From NCBI RefSeq assembly GCF_000961795.1, contig NZ_LADU01000066.1, forward strand, positions 1 through 64,000: a stretch of 64,000 nt of DNA, written 5' to 3'. The notes beneath the pieces are model-generated. The model searched no databases. It had not been told where the DNA came from and was given only the letters and a program-made list of their open reading frames with translations. Positions 8,835-17,422 of the stretch are shown here, piece by piece. The position numbers were made by a program, and so were the translations under genes. This DNA is from Hyphomonas sp. BRH_c22 (GTDB lineage: Bacteria > Pseudomonadota > Alphaproteobacteria > Caulobacterales > Hyphomonadaceae). Within the stretch, counting starts at the first letter, position 1. Every line of letters starts with the position of its first letter.

Positions 8835-10586
8835 ATGCCCGCAGATACAGCCCCGCCCGCATGGCCCGTCATCTCGATTGCTGATGCCAATGCGGCCCTT
8901 GCTGGTCCTGGCTCTCCGCTGGAACTGGTCGATGGTGAAGTCGATGGCGTCAAGTTGAAGCTCTACGCCAATGCGCCGCCGACGATTCGGTCGATCCTGG
9001 AAATGGCGGCTGCCACATGGCCGGAGCGCGATTACATCGTCTACGAGGACGAGCGCGTGACATTCAGGGCGATGATGCTGGCAGTGCAGAATTTCGCCGC
9101 CGTCCTGCGCGACACCTATGGCATCAGGAAGGGTGACCGTGTTGCGATAATCATGCGTAACTATCCGCAATGGCCGGTGGCGTTCTTTGCCGCGTCCAGC
9201 CTGGGTGCGATTGCGACGCCGATGAACTCCTGGTGGACAGGTGAGGAACTTGAATACGGCCTGTCATTTGCCGGGGTGAAGCTAGCCGTTGTCGACGGGC
9301 AGATATTCGAACGCCTGCGCGACCACCTCAAAGACCTGCCTGAGCTCGAACATGTTGTCGTCGCCCGGGACAAGGGTGAGGAACACAATGATCCGCGCGT
9401 CGCCAGCCTTGAGCAATATATCGGTGAGGCGAACAGCTGGGGTAGCCTGAAGGAGATCGGCCTGCCGGACGTGGAACTATTGCCGGATGACGATGCCACG
9501 ATCATGTACACGTCAGGCACGACCGGGAAGCCGAAGGGCGCCCTGGCGTCGCACCGGGCCGTGATCTCCAACATGTTCAACTCGTCGACCTGCCAGGCGC
9601 GCATGCTGCTGCGCCGCGGGGAAGCGATCCCCGAGCCGGATCCGAATGAGCAGGGCGGGACGCTGCTGGCGATTCCGTTCTTCCATGCGACGGGGGCGTT
9701 CGCGATACTGATCCCGTCCATGATGCGCGGCGACAAGATTGTTGCCATGTACAAATGGGATGCCGGTGAGGCCTTGCCGATCATCGAACGGGAACGGGTT
9801 ACCTCCGTAGGCGGAGTGCCGGCGATTGCCTGGCAGCTGCTGGAGCATCCCGAGCGCGACCAGTATGACCTGTCCTCGATCAAGGCGATTTCCTATGGCG
9901 GCGCGCCGTCTGCACCGGAACTCGTATCGACGATCAAGAAGCGCTTCCCGGATGCGGCTCCCGGCAATGGCTGGGGCATGACGGAAACCTGTGCGACAGC
10001 GACGCTGAACATTGGCGAGGATTATGTGAACCGGCCGGACAGTGCCGGCGCGCCGCCAAACGCGGTTGAGCTGAAAGTGTGTGATCCGGACGGCAACACG
10101 CTGCCACAGGGGGAAGTGGGCGAGCTGTGGTGCAAGAGCCCGTCGAACTGCAAACGTTACTGGAACCGCCCGGAGGCGACCGCCGAGACATTCCGTGACG
10201 GCTGGGTCGTTACGGGCGACCTTGCGCGTATCGACGAGGAAGGTTTTCTCTACCTGGTCGACCGGGCCAAGGACATGCTGATCCGCGGCGGCGAGAACAT
10301 CTATTGTATCGAAGTTGAGAGTGCATTGTACGACCATCCGGCCGTTATGGACGCGGCGGTCGTCGGCATTCCGCACAAGGTGCTTGGTGAGGAAGTTGGT
10401 GCGGTGGTGCAGCTGAAGCCTGGAAAGACGGTAACGCAGGATGAGCTGCGTGCGCACATCGCGAACCTGCTTGCGGCGTTCAAGGTGCCGGTTGAAATCC
10501 AGTTCCAGGACGAGCCGCTGCCGCGCAATGCCAATGGCAAGATCCTGAAGCCGGAACTGCGGGCAAGGTTCAAGGCGCGCACATGA
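8835..10586 (+). CDS. Acyl-CoA ligase (AMP-binding, class I adenylate-forming)
   Basis: Activates a carboxylic acid, probably a fatty acid, to its CoA thioester through an acyl-adenylate. The P-loop-like MYTSGTTGKPKG motif lies near residue 222. GWGMTETCA, GWVVTGDLA and the C-terminal lysine motif NANGKILK are all present. A strong GGAGGAAA site precedes the ATG. Length 583 residues. The gene overlaps the following methyltransferase by ATGA, so the two form an operon. The acyl chain cannot be deduced. Confidence 0.9.
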   Translation: MPADTAPPAWPVISIADANAALAGPGSPLELVDGEVDGVKLKLYANAPPTIRSILEMAAATWPERDYIVYEDERVTFRAMMLAVQNFAAVLRDTYGIRKGDRVAIIMRNYPQWPVAFFAASSLGAIATPMNSWWTGEELEYGLSFAGVKLAVVDGQIFERLRDHLKDLPELEHVVVARDKGEEHNDPRVASLEQYIGEANSWGSLKEIGLPDVELLPDDDATIMYTSGTTGKPKGALASHRAVISNMFNSSTCQARMLLRRGEAIPEPDPNEQGGTLLAIPFFHATGAFAILIPSMMRGDKIVAMYKWDAGEALPIIERERVTSVGGVPAIAWQLLEHPERDQYDLSSIKAISYGGAPSAPELVSTIKKRFPDAAPGNGWGMTETCATATLNIGEDYVNRPDSAGAPPNAVELKVCDPDGNTLPQGEVGELWCKSPSNCKRYWNRPEATAETFRDGWVVTGDLARIDEEGFLYLVDRAKDMLIRGGENIYCIEVESALYDHPAVMDAAVVGIPHKVLGEEVGAVVQLKPGKTVTQDELRAHIANLLAAFKVPVEIQFQDEPLPRNANGKILKPELRARFKART

Positions 10587-11245
10587 GCGAGACGCCCGCC
10601 AGACCGGTTGCGTTCGAGACCCGCGAGACCGGCGAGGACGGGCGGCGCTTTTCGCCATCGGTGGCGCGTAATCGCGAGCCCATTCGTGACGTGTTCGCGG
10701 CGCATGTGGCGACCACGGGACTTGTGCTGGAGGTGGCGTCGGGCACAGGCGAACACGGCGCCTTCATCACGCAGGCGTTGCCGGGGATCGAGTGGACATA
10801 TTCCGATATCGACCCTGCCAGCCTCGACAGCCAGCGGGCCTGGGTGAAGGCGGCCGGACATGACCGGCTGAAGGGCCCCCTGATGCTCGACGCGAGCCTT
10901 GCTGACTGGGGCGCAGCTGAATCGGCGCGGCCATGGGATGTGCTCGTTTCAATCAACATGATCCACATTGCGCCAATGGCGGCCGTTGAAGGCCTGTTCG
11001 CAGGTGCAGGGAGGCTGTTGCGTCCGGGAGGGAGATTGTTCCTTTACGGACCCTATGGACGCGAAGGCGCGATAGCACCATCCAATGCGCGCTTCAGTGA
11101 AGACCTGAAGCGGCGCAATCCGGAATGGGGCGTGCGCGACCTTGACCAGGAAGTGCTGCCGCTGGCCTCGCTCGCCGGCCTCGTCTTGCAGAACGTCGCC
11201 GAGATGCCCGCCAACAACCTGTCGGTCATTTTCGAGCGGGCATGA
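10583..11245 (+). CDS. DUF938-family SAM-dependent methyltransferase
   Basis: A class I methyltransferase-like protein of 220 residues. The family's N-terminal block RFSPSVARNREPI and the SAM-binding motif I VLEVASGTGEHG near residues 50-60 are clear, with YSDIDP as the acidic motif II. The substrate of this family is unknown. It is translationally coupled to the acyl-CoA ligase by a 4-base overlap. Confidence 0.85.
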   Translation: MSETPARPVAFETRETGEDGRRFSPSVARNREPIRDVFAAHVATTGLVLEVASGTGEHGAFITQALPGIEWTYSDIDPASLDSQRAWVKAAGHDRLKGPLMLDASLADWGAAESARPWDVLVSINMIHIAPMAAVEGLFAGAGRLLRPGGRLFLYGPYGREGAIAPSNARFSEDLKRRNPEWGVRDLDQEVLPLASLAGLVLQNVAEMPANNLSVIFERA

Positions 11246-11295
11246 GACAAAAAGTTCGGGTGGACTTTCGGGCGCCGTCGTTTGAGAAAGGCAGC

Positions 11296-12213
11296 ATGAA
11301 ACAGATTCTGAGCCTTGCCTTCGTGGCGCTGCTGGCGGCCTGCCAGACGGCGCCGGTTGATACACCCATCGCCGACAGCCCGATTCCGGTGCCGCAAGCC
11401 GAGAGCGCCCCAGATGCGCCTCAGCCGATACCTGGCCAGCAATGGCTGTATGGCTCTGCCGAAGCCAGCGTGGCTATGCGGCAGGCCTGGGCGGGCATTG
11501 CGGGCTTTGTCGAGGCGAAGGCCGCGAGTGGGCCGAGCCATGGTGTTGTACTGGCACCGGGCAGCATGCCGGAGCAACCTTCATTCCTGGCTTGCGAAGG
11601 CAAGCCGCTGGCGGCCGTGTTCGACGCGGATGAGACCCTGATCTGGAATCTTGGCTCGATGGGCTATTTTACCCGCGCCGGCATCGGCTTCGATCCGGGT
11701 ATCTGGGATGACTGGGAAAGGACGGGCGCTGGCAAGGCCGTGCCAGTTCCTGGCGCACTGGCCGGACTTGACCGTATTCGCGCGGCCGGTGTGACGGTGA
11801 TCGTCAACACGAACCGGGCGGCTGTGAACGCGGCAGGGAGTGTGGATACGCTGCGCGAGGCAGGGATTGGCGACTTCACGCATGGCGAAACGCTGTTCCT
11901 GCAGGGTGATGCGCCGGATGGATCCGGCAAGGATGGCCGCCGGGCAATGATTGCAGGCAATTATTGCGTGGTTGCGCTGGTCGGTGACCAGCTGGGCGAT
12001 ATTGCCGACCCGTTCAATGACAAGTCATTGAGCGTAGCCGAGCGCAGGGCGCTCACGGAAGCACCTTCTGTCGCGGGCCTGTGGGGCAATGGCTGGTTCG
12101 TCCTGCCGAACCCGGTCTATGGGCCATCCATTCGCGGCGGATTTGACGATGTATTCCCGCCGGAAACGCACTGGGAGCCGACGCCACAGGCCGAAGCCGA
12201 GGTGATCAACTAG
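11296..12213 (+). CDS. HAD-superfamily acid phosphatase, lipoprotein (class B/e(P4)-like)
   Basis: An outer-membrane or periplasmic phosphatase of 305 residues. The N-terminus MKQILSLAFVALLAAC is a lipoprotein signal with lipobox LAAC. A proline-rich linker leads to the HAD domain, whose nucleophile motif DADETLIWN matches the acid phosphatase/5'-nucleotidase e(P4) family. IVNTNRA and VALVGDQLGDIAD supply motifs II and IV. The ATG at 11296 follows GAGAAAGG; the open frame extends back to 11242 but lacks a signal there. The stop overlaps the convergent metG stop. Confidence 0.8.
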   Translation: MKQILSLAFVALLAACQTAPVDTPIADSPIPVPQAESAPDAPQPIPGQQWLYGSAEASVAMRQAWAGIAGFVEAKAASGPSHGVVLAPGSMPEQPSFLACEGKPLAAVFDADETLIWNLGSMGYFTRAGIGFDPGIWDDWERTGAGKAVPVPGALAGLDRIRAAGVTVIVNTNRAAVNAAGSVDTLREAGIGDFTHGETLFLQGDAPDGSGKDGRRAMIAGNYCVVALVGDQLGDIADPFNDKSLSVAERRALTEAPSVAGLWGNGWFVLPNPVYGPSIRGGFDDVFPPETHWEPTPQAEAEVIN

Positions 12214-13949
12214 GCCTGATTGCTGCCGGCGAACTGCTCTGTCCACGCGGCGACCTGCTCGTCTTCGATCTTCTGGAACAGCACGTCTGGCGGCGCGATG
12301 GCGTGGCCGCGCGGCATGGCGTCAAGAAGGGCTGCATAATCGGTGCTGACGCCGAACTTCAGGGTACGGTTTTCTTCCGGAACGCCCAGCGCATCGAGAA
12401 TTTTTGCACCTGTTTCCGGGATGATTGGCAAGGCGAGGATGCCGAACAGGGCAGCGAGGTTCAGGCCGGCGCGCACGCCGACAGCGGCGGCATCGACATC
12501 ATTCTTGTACTTCACCCAGGGTTCAGCCTTGGTCAGGTATTCGTTGCCCGCGGCCCAGATCGCGCGCGTTTCGGCAGCGGCCTTGCGGAACTCCATGTCT
12601 TCGTAATAGCCGATCAGGCGGGGCAGGCGCTCAGCCAGTTCGGCCACCATCCAGGCTTCCGCCTCGCCCGGCTCGCCGGTTTCCGGCACTTTGCCGTCGA
12701 ACTTGCTGGCGGCGTACTTGGTGATCCGGTTGACGAAATTGCCGAGCACGTTGGCGAGGTCTGAATTGACCGCCGCCTGGAAGCCTTCCCAGGTGAAGGC
12801 CGCGTCAGAGCCTTCCGGCGAGTTGGCGATAAGGTACCAGCGCCAATAGTCGGCCGGGAGCAGTTCCAGCGCCTGGTCCATGAAGACGCCGCGCTTGTTG
12901 CTGGTCGAGAACTTGCCGCCATACCAGGTGACCCAGTTGAACGCCTTGAGCTTGTCGACCGTCTTCCATGGCTCACCGCTGCCGAGCAGCGTGACGGGGA
13001 AGCTGACCGTGTGGAAGGCGACATTGTCCTTGCCCATGAACTGGACATATTCGGTCTCGTCGGCGCCCTTGTCGGTGCGCCAGAGGGCTTCCCAGTCGCC
13101 GCCTGTCGCTTCTGCCCATTCCTGCGTGGCGGAGATGTACCCGATTGGCGCGTCGAACCAGACATAGAAGACTTTGTCTTCGTAGCCGGGGCGCACCGCA
13201 CCGTCCACGTCCAGCACTTTGACACCCCATGACAGGTCGCGCGTGATCGCGCGGGCAATCAGGCCCTCGTCGAGCCATTTGTTGGCAATCGAAACGGCGA
13301 GGCTCGGCCAGTTGGCGCCCTTGGTGTTGACCCATTGGCGAATGGTGTCCTGGGACTTCTCCTGCAACAGGTAGAGGTGGTTGGTGTCGCGGATCTCGAT
13401 ATTCTTGCTGCCCGAGACCGACGAATAGGGCGAGATCAGGTCCACGGGATCAAGCAGGCGGCCGCAATTATCGCACTGGTCGCCGCGCGCCTTTTCGAAG
13501 CCGCAATGCGGGCAGGTGCCCTCGACATAGCGGTCGGGCAGGAAGCGGCCGTCATCGACCGAATAGACCTGTTTCGAGGTGCGTTCCTCGATCAGGCCGC
13601 GCGCCTCCAGCGCCTGCGCGAAATGCTGCGTCATGGCGTGATTGGCCGGGCGCGAGGAGCGTCCGAACCAGTCGAACGACAGGTTGAAGCCCTCGCCAGC
13701 CTTGCGCTGGACGGCGTATTGCTCGTCGCAATATTGCTGAACCGGGATCTGCATGGCTTGCGCGGCGAGCTCCGCGGGGGTGCCGTGCTCATCCGTGGCA
13801 CAGATATAGGTCACGTCGTGGCCCTGCAGGCGCATGACACGCGCATAGACATCTGCGGGCAGCATGGATCCGGCCAGGTTACCGAGGTGCTTGATGCCGT
13901 TGATATAGGGCAGGGCGGAGGTGATCAGGATGCGCCGGGGTCGCGTCAT
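12210..13949 (-). CDS. metG: Methionyl-tRNA synthetase
   Basis: Charges tRNA-Met. The protein begins with ILITSALPYINGIKHLGNLAG, where the HIGH-type signature is HLGN. A zinc knuckle of the form CPHCG...CDNCG lies near residues 130-148, and the KMSKS-equivalent loop is KFSTS followed by N-K-R-G. Length 579 residues without the C-terminal dimer domain of longer forms. The frame stays open to an ATG at 13988, but the start at 13949 fits the conserved N-terminus. Its stop shares bases with the stop of the convergent phosphatase gene (12,210-12,213). Confidence 0.95.
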   Translation of the reverse strand: MTRPRRILITSALPYINGIKHLGNLAGSMLPADVYARVMRLQGHDVTYICATDEHGTPAELAAQAMQIPVQQYCDEQYAVQRKAGEGFNLSFDWFGRSSRPANHAMTQHFAQALEARGLIEERTSKQVYSVDDGRFLPDRYVEGTCPHCGFEKARGDQCDNCGRLLDPVDLISPYSSVSGSKNIEIRDTNHLYLLQEKSQDTIRQWVNTKGANWPSLAVSIANKWLDEGLIARAITRDLSWGVKVLDVDGAVRPGYEDKVFYVWFDAPIGYISATQEWAEATGGDWEALWRTDKGADETEYVQFMGKDNVAFHTVSFPVTLLGSGEPWKTVDKLKAFNWVTWYGGKFSTSNKRGVFMDQALELLPADYWRWYLIANSPEGSDAAFTWEGFQAAVNSDLANVLGNFVNRITKYAASKFDGKVPETGEPGEAEAWMVAELAERLPRLIGYYEDMEFRKAAAETRAIWAAGNEYLTKAEPWVKYKNDVDAAAVGVRAGLNLAALFGILALPIIPETGAKILDALGVPEENRTLKFGVSTDYAALLDAMPRGHAIAPPDVLFQKIEDEQVAAWTEQFAGSNQA

Positions 13950-14067
13950 GGGGGGTGTTTTCTTTCCGGTTGAGGCTTTTTGAGGCATGATTCGGGCCGG
14001 TCGCCCGCTGGAACGGGACTTTTAAGCGGGGTGGGCCGGAAAAGAAAGAAACTTGGGAGGAATAAAC

Positions 14068-14478
14068 ATGCCAAGACTCAGTGGAGTGAACCTGCTGGGC
14101 GTGCTGCTGGCCGCCATAGTGATGTTCTTTGTCGGATTCGTTTTCTACGGAATGCTGTTTTCCGAGCAGTGGATGGCTGCACGCGGCTATACGGCCGACA
14201 TGGCGGCAGATGCCAATCCGGCCTGGATGGCCGGCGGTTTCCTGATCGAACTCGTGCTGGCCTTCGGGCTCGGCTGGGTGCTGAAGCTGAAGGGTGCCAA
14301 GGGCCTCGGCGCCTGTGTTTCAACCGCCCTGATGCTGGCCGTGGTCGTGGTTTTGCCGGTCACAGCCTATGAATATGTCTATGGTTTGTACCATTCCCTG
14401 CCTGGCCTGATGGTCGACTGGGGGCATATGCTGGTCTCGATGGGGCTGGCAGGCGCCGTCCTGTCATTTTTCGACTAG
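14068..14478 (+). CDS. Small integral membrane protein, DUF1761-like
   Basis: A 136-residue membrane protein with about four hydrophobic segments. The first runs from LLGVLLAAIVMFFVGFVFY and is followed by the family-like GMLFSEQWM block, which matches the DUF1761 pattern of an N-terminal helix then 'Y..LF...WM'. GGGAGGA precedes the ATG at a good distance. Function unknown. It is divergent from metG and convergent with the OmpA-like gene. Confidence 0.65.
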   Translation: MPRLSGVNLLGVLLAAIVMFFVGFVFYGMLFSEQWMAARGYTADMAADANPAWMAGGFLIELVLAFGLGWVLKLKGAKGLGACVSTALMLAVVVVLPVTAYEYVYGLYHSLPGLMVDWGHMLVSMGLAGAVLSFFD

Positions 14479-14489
14479 GACCGCTCACA

Positions 14490-14526
14490 AAGAAAAGCCC
14501 CGGCCGGTCTCGAACCGGTCCGGGGC
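14490..14526 (-). terminator. Hairpin terminator between convergent genes
   Basis: An inverted repeat of GCCCCGG-C-CGGT (14497-14508) with ACCGG-T-CCGGGGC (14514-14526) forms a GC-rich stem with a short loop. Read on the minus strand, CTTTTCTTT follows it, so it best serves the minus-strand gene ending at 14586. It may also stop transcripts from the plus-strand membrane protein gene. Confidence 0.7.
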
Positions 14527-14585
14527 AGTGAGTTGGACGGAGGGGAGCGGTGAAGCACCCTCCATCCAGCCATCAGGGAGAGCTA

Positions 14586-15059
14586 TTACAGGCCGTAGCC
14601 GGGCTCGGCCGTCAGCACGACGTCAACGCGGCGTGCGAGCGTGGCTTTCTGGCCAGCCGGAGTCGTTGTCACGGTCACCGGCGTGACATCTGTCTCGATA
14701 TCGCCGGCGCGGATGCCGCGGGCGCTGAAGGCATTGAGGACTGCGGTGGCGCGGGCCTCTGAAATATGGCTCAGGCCTTCGTCCGTGTGGGCCTCCTCGG
14801 AGGTGACTTCAGCCTTGATTTCAGTCACGGCGCATCCGGCCAGCTGGTCGCTGGCGGCGTTCACGGCGCGCATGGAATAGGATGACAGCATCGTCTCATA
14901 GGCCGGGAAATAGATCGAAAGAGAGACGTCTTCGCAGCTCTTGGTGACGGGAATCGTGGCCGGTGTCGTCGGCGGCGGAGGCGGGACCTGGGCGAAAGCC
15001 GGCATCTGCATCAGGGCGGCGACACTCAAGCCTGCAAGAGCGATTATCGGGCGTTTCAT
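14586..15059 (-). CDS. Periplasmic OmpA-like protein
   Basis: A 157-residue exported protein. MKRPIIALAGLSVAALMQMPAFAQ is a Sec signal peptide with an AFA-Q cleavage site, followed by a polyproline linker. The mature part carries an OmpA/MotB-type pattern: SIYFPAYETML, then a region ending in EARATAVLNAFSARGI, then a basic segment RRVDVVL. Such domains bind peptidoglycan or act in stress sensing. The canonical NxxLSxxRA string is degenerate, so the fold is inferred. AAGGA precedes the ATG. Confidence 0.55.
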   Translation of the reverse strand: MKRPIIALAGLSVAALMQMPAFAQVPPPPPTTPATIPVTKSCEDVSLSIYFPAYETMLSSYSMRAVNAASDQLAGCAVTEIKAEVTSEEAHTDEGLSHISEARATAVLNAFSARGIRAGDIETDVTPVTVTTTPAGQKATLARRVDVVLTAEPGYGL

Positions 15060-15254
15060 GGGATATTCCTTCATGCACTTATCGTTATTGGTACTGGATC
15101 TACGCATGAAATGGGGCCGAAACGTGCAGGCGGCGTGGCGATTGGGGCCGTTGCAAGGTGATTGCAAGAAATCGTGAATCTGGCGGAACATGAAATTTTA
15201 GCGAGGCTGTGAAACGGCCATTGTATTTTTATGCTGCGCTGCAACATATGGTGC

Positions 15255-15869
15255 ATGGACAATCGCGCCATCTATACGAGCCTGAAGACGGGCAAGCGCA
15301 TATACCTGAGGCCGGTACGGCCGCAGGACAGCCTGCGCATACGCGACAGCATCGCCAATCTTTCAGATGAATCGCGCTATTTCCGTTTCTTTTCCGGCAT
15401 GAAAAAGGTGCCTGATTCGGTCCTTGAGCGGCTGGTCGCGGTGGACGGCGTGGATCATATCGCCTGGGCAGCGCTGGACCTGGCCGAGCGTGACCTGCCG
15501 GCAGTGGGCGTTGTCAGGGCGGTCCGCATGCCTGGCACGCATAAGGCCGAACTCGCCATTGCGACGCTGGACGCCTATCACAATACAGGAATGGCGCGCA
15601 TCCTGATGGCCACGATCGGATGCGACTGTGCCGAGGCGGGCATTCTAACGCTCGAAGCCCATGTCCTGGCTGAAAACAGGAAGGCGCGAAGCCTGTTCAA
15701 GGCGCTTGGCGGGACCTGCACCCAGTCGGACGGCGCCTACATGACCTATGCGTTTGATGTTGCCCGCATGAACGACCTGATTGCGGCCATGGACGGGCTG
15801 GACGGGCGGCGTGATGTGTTCGCCGCGTTCGACCGCTTTTCCGCCTATCAGCCGCGACTGGCCAGCTGA
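15255..15869 (+). CDS. GNAT family N-acetyltransferase
   Basis: A 204-residue acetyltransferase. The start of the domain, IYLRPVRPQDSLRIRD followed by LSDESRYFRF, resembles the GNAT domain of protein acetyltransferases of the Pat/YfiQ type, here without the large CoA-ligase part. The acetyl-CoA loop is not the canonical RxxGxG/A, reading 'YHNTGMARIL' instead. The substrate is unknown. ATG at 15255, with no near-consensus ribosome site. Confidence 0.75.
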   Translation: MDNRAIYTSLKTGKRIYLRPVRPQDSLRIRDSIANLSDESRYFRFFSGMKKVPDSVLERLVAVDGVDHIAWAALDLAERDLPAVGVVRAVRMPGTHKAELAIATLDAYHNTGMARILMATIGCDCAEAGILTLEAHVLAENRKARSLFKALGGTCTQSDGAYMTYAFDVARMNDLIAAMDGLDGRRDVFAAFDRFSAYQPRLAS

Positions 15870-15934
15870 GCGGCGCCCACTGGAAACCCCTCTTGCGTCC
15901 CGGCGCCGATCGAAGTAGTCACACCCCTCCAGCC

Positions 15935-16010
15935 GCCGGTTTAGCTCAGCTGGTAGAGCATCTGATTTGTAATCAGAGGGTCGGGAGTTCGAGTCTCTCA
16001 ACCGGCACCA
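15935..16010 (+). tRNA. tRNA-Thr, anticodon TGT
   Basis: A full cloverleaf can be folded: acceptor stem GCCGGTT with AACCGGC, D arm GCTCAGCTGGTAGAGC, anticodon stem TCTGA/TCAGA around the loop TTTGTAA (anticodon TGT, reading ACA), a T arm with TTCGAGT, discriminator A and an encoded CCA at 16008-16010. It lies between the GNAT gene and the glycerophosphotransferase-like gene. Confidence 0.95.
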
Positions 16011-16154
16011 CTGGAAACAAGGACTTAGGGCTTCCTGATCCTTGTGACAGCAGCACCTCACAGCAACCAATCGCGGCCTTCACTTGTTGCAAGGCCGTGT
16101 ATATTGCTGTCGGCTGCGAATTTCGGGGTTATCGGCATGCAGTTAGAGGACAGG

Positions 16155-17273
16155 ATGCCGGATACCGGGATGACCGCGAGGCTTCTTGTGCTGGCCATCG
16201 GAGAGGCGCATCAATTATTCCATGTCCTCGGCCCCGCCTTGCACCTGCATCGCATGGGCATTCAGGTCAATTGCATGGTGTCGACGCACTGGCACGAGAA
16301 GATCATCTGGTCGTATGCGCCTGAACTTGGCCCGGGGATCATTCGATCGCCCGTGATGTTCAGAAATCAGCCATTGCATAAATGCCCCCCAAGGCTCCTG
16401 AATCTCCTGTTTGGCCTGCAGGCCGTCCTTGATTGCGATGCGATCCTGACGCCCGAGCGCACGTCAACGCTCTTGCGGCGGGTCCTGGGGAAGCGTTGCC
16501 CGAAACTGATCCACATTCCGCATGGTGCGGGAGATCGCGCCAAAAGCTACGATTCCCGCATTGGCATGTTCGACCTTGTTCTGGTTGCGGGCAGCAAGGA
16601 TCGCGACATGCTTGTTCATCGCGGCATCGTTTCCGGCGAGAAGTGCCATGTGGTGGGCTATTGCAAGTTCGACCTGCTGCCTGTGGACGTGCCGGACTAC
16701 TTTGATAATGAACTTCCGACCGTATTATACAATCCGCACTTCGATGACCGCCTGTCGTCCTGGCCGGCGTTCGGCGAGGCAATCATAAAGGCTTTCAGCC
16801 GAAATGCCGGGATGAACCTGATTTGTGCGCCGCATGTCCGGATGCGTGGCCGCTCACGGCAGTTGTTTGACCGTCTTGCGAGCCAGTATGCGGGCGCCGG
16901 CATGCGTTTCGACGGTGGCAGTCTCGATTCGATCAATATGAACTATACGCGGTATGCTGACATATACCTTGGTGATGTGAGCAGTCAGGTCTATGAATTC
17001 CTGCGTGTACCGAAGCCGTGCGTCTTTGCCAATGCGCATGCAGTGGACTGGCAGGCCGACGAGCATTACCGGCACTGGCACTATGGCGAAGTTGCAAACA
17101 CGGCAGAAGAGGTCATGGCGCGGGTTGCATCGGCGATTGAGGATCATCAGGACTATGCACCGGCCCAGACGCAGGGTTTTGGTTCTGCAATTGAGGAAAC
17201 GGCATCCTCTCCGTCCCGAAACGCTGCCTCAGCCATTCACGATTTCCTGAGCCGTGAATTGTATAAGGGTTAG
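16155..17273 (+). CDS. CDP-glycerol glycerophosphotransferase-like protein (gene A, complete copy)
   Basis: A GT-B-fold protein of 372 residues resembling the CDP-glycerol:glycerophosphate transferase family. Near residue 120 is IPHGAGDRAKSYD, then VLYNPHFDDRLSSW, and the C-terminal signature YADIYLGDVSSQVYEFL in place of the usual 'D..ITDYSS...D'. The family moves a glycerol- or polyol-phosphate from a CDP donor onto a membrane glycan or lipid. The start is ambiguous (ATG at 16137, 16155 or 16170); 16155 follows GAGG at 5 bases. Its last 110 bases lie in the left long direct repeat. The same 3' end recurs as a remnant at 55,331-55,495 beside a lipid gene cluster, which suggests this gene once belonged to that cluster. 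Confidence 0.7.
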   Translation: MPDTGMTARLLVLAIGEAHQLFHVLGPALHLHRMGIQVNCMVSTHWHEKIIWSYAPELGPGIIRSPVMFRNQPLHKCPPRLLNLLFGLQAVLDCDAILTPERTSTLLRRVLGKRCPKLIHIPHGAGDRAKSYDSRIGMFDLVLVAGSKDRDMLVHRGIVSGEKCHVVGYCKFDLLPVDVPDYFDNELPTVLYNPHFDDRLSSWPAFGEAIIKAFSRNAGMNLICAPHVRMRGRSRQLFDRLASQYAGAGMRFDGGSLDSINMNYTRYADIYLGDVSSQVYEFLRVPKPCVFANAHAVDWQADEHYRHWHYGEVANTAEEVMARVASAIEDHQDYAPAQTQGFGSAIEETASSPSRNAASAIHDFLSRELYKG

Positions 17274-17358
17274 CCAGGGCGCGCTGGAAAGGGCAGGGAA
17301 CCAAGGGCTTCGAAATCCTTGACGGTATCGGCCTCAGCCCATGCCCGCCCCTTGAATC
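17166..17358. repeat. Left copy of a ~193-bp direct repeat flanking the accessory block
   Basis: This stretch aligns in the same orientation with 55,388-55,579. Counting by eye there are about 19 mismatches and one single-base gap, roughly 90% identity. It covers the last part of gene A (plus strand), the shared stop region GGGTTAG, and the last codons of a nucleotidyltransferase (gene B, minus strand). The intervening 38 kb carries the nitrate-respiration module. At protein level the similarity extends a little beyond both ends. Confidence 0.9.
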
Positions 17359-17402
17359 TCAGAAGGCTGTCTATCTCAGTCAGCTGACACCCGACAGTCT
17401 TC
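17270..17402 (-). pseudogene. 3' remnant of a nucleotidyltransferase gene (gene B remnant)
   Basis: Reading the minus strand gives a peptide ending GRAWAEADTVKDFEALGSLPF and then PARPG and stop. It closely matches the C-terminus of the intact nucleotidyltransferase at 55,492-56,226 (GRAWAEVDTVADFEALGSLPF). Upstream, TWLKTV can still be aligned with the intact AWFLKAI. Beyond that the similarity is lost and the acyl-CoA dehydrogenase begins. No start codon or catalytic part remains. By chance the frame is the same as that of the dehydrogenase, just after its stop. Confidence 0.85.
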
Positions 17403-17422
17403 AGCCATGTCAGCTTTGCGCA

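Noticed and set aside
15935-16010. tRNA-Thr as the integration site of the accessory block
   Set aside because: The tRNA lies 1.2 kb outside the left repeat. No copy of its 3' end was seen at the right edge and no integrase is present. The gene-A/gene-B repeats explain the boundaries better.
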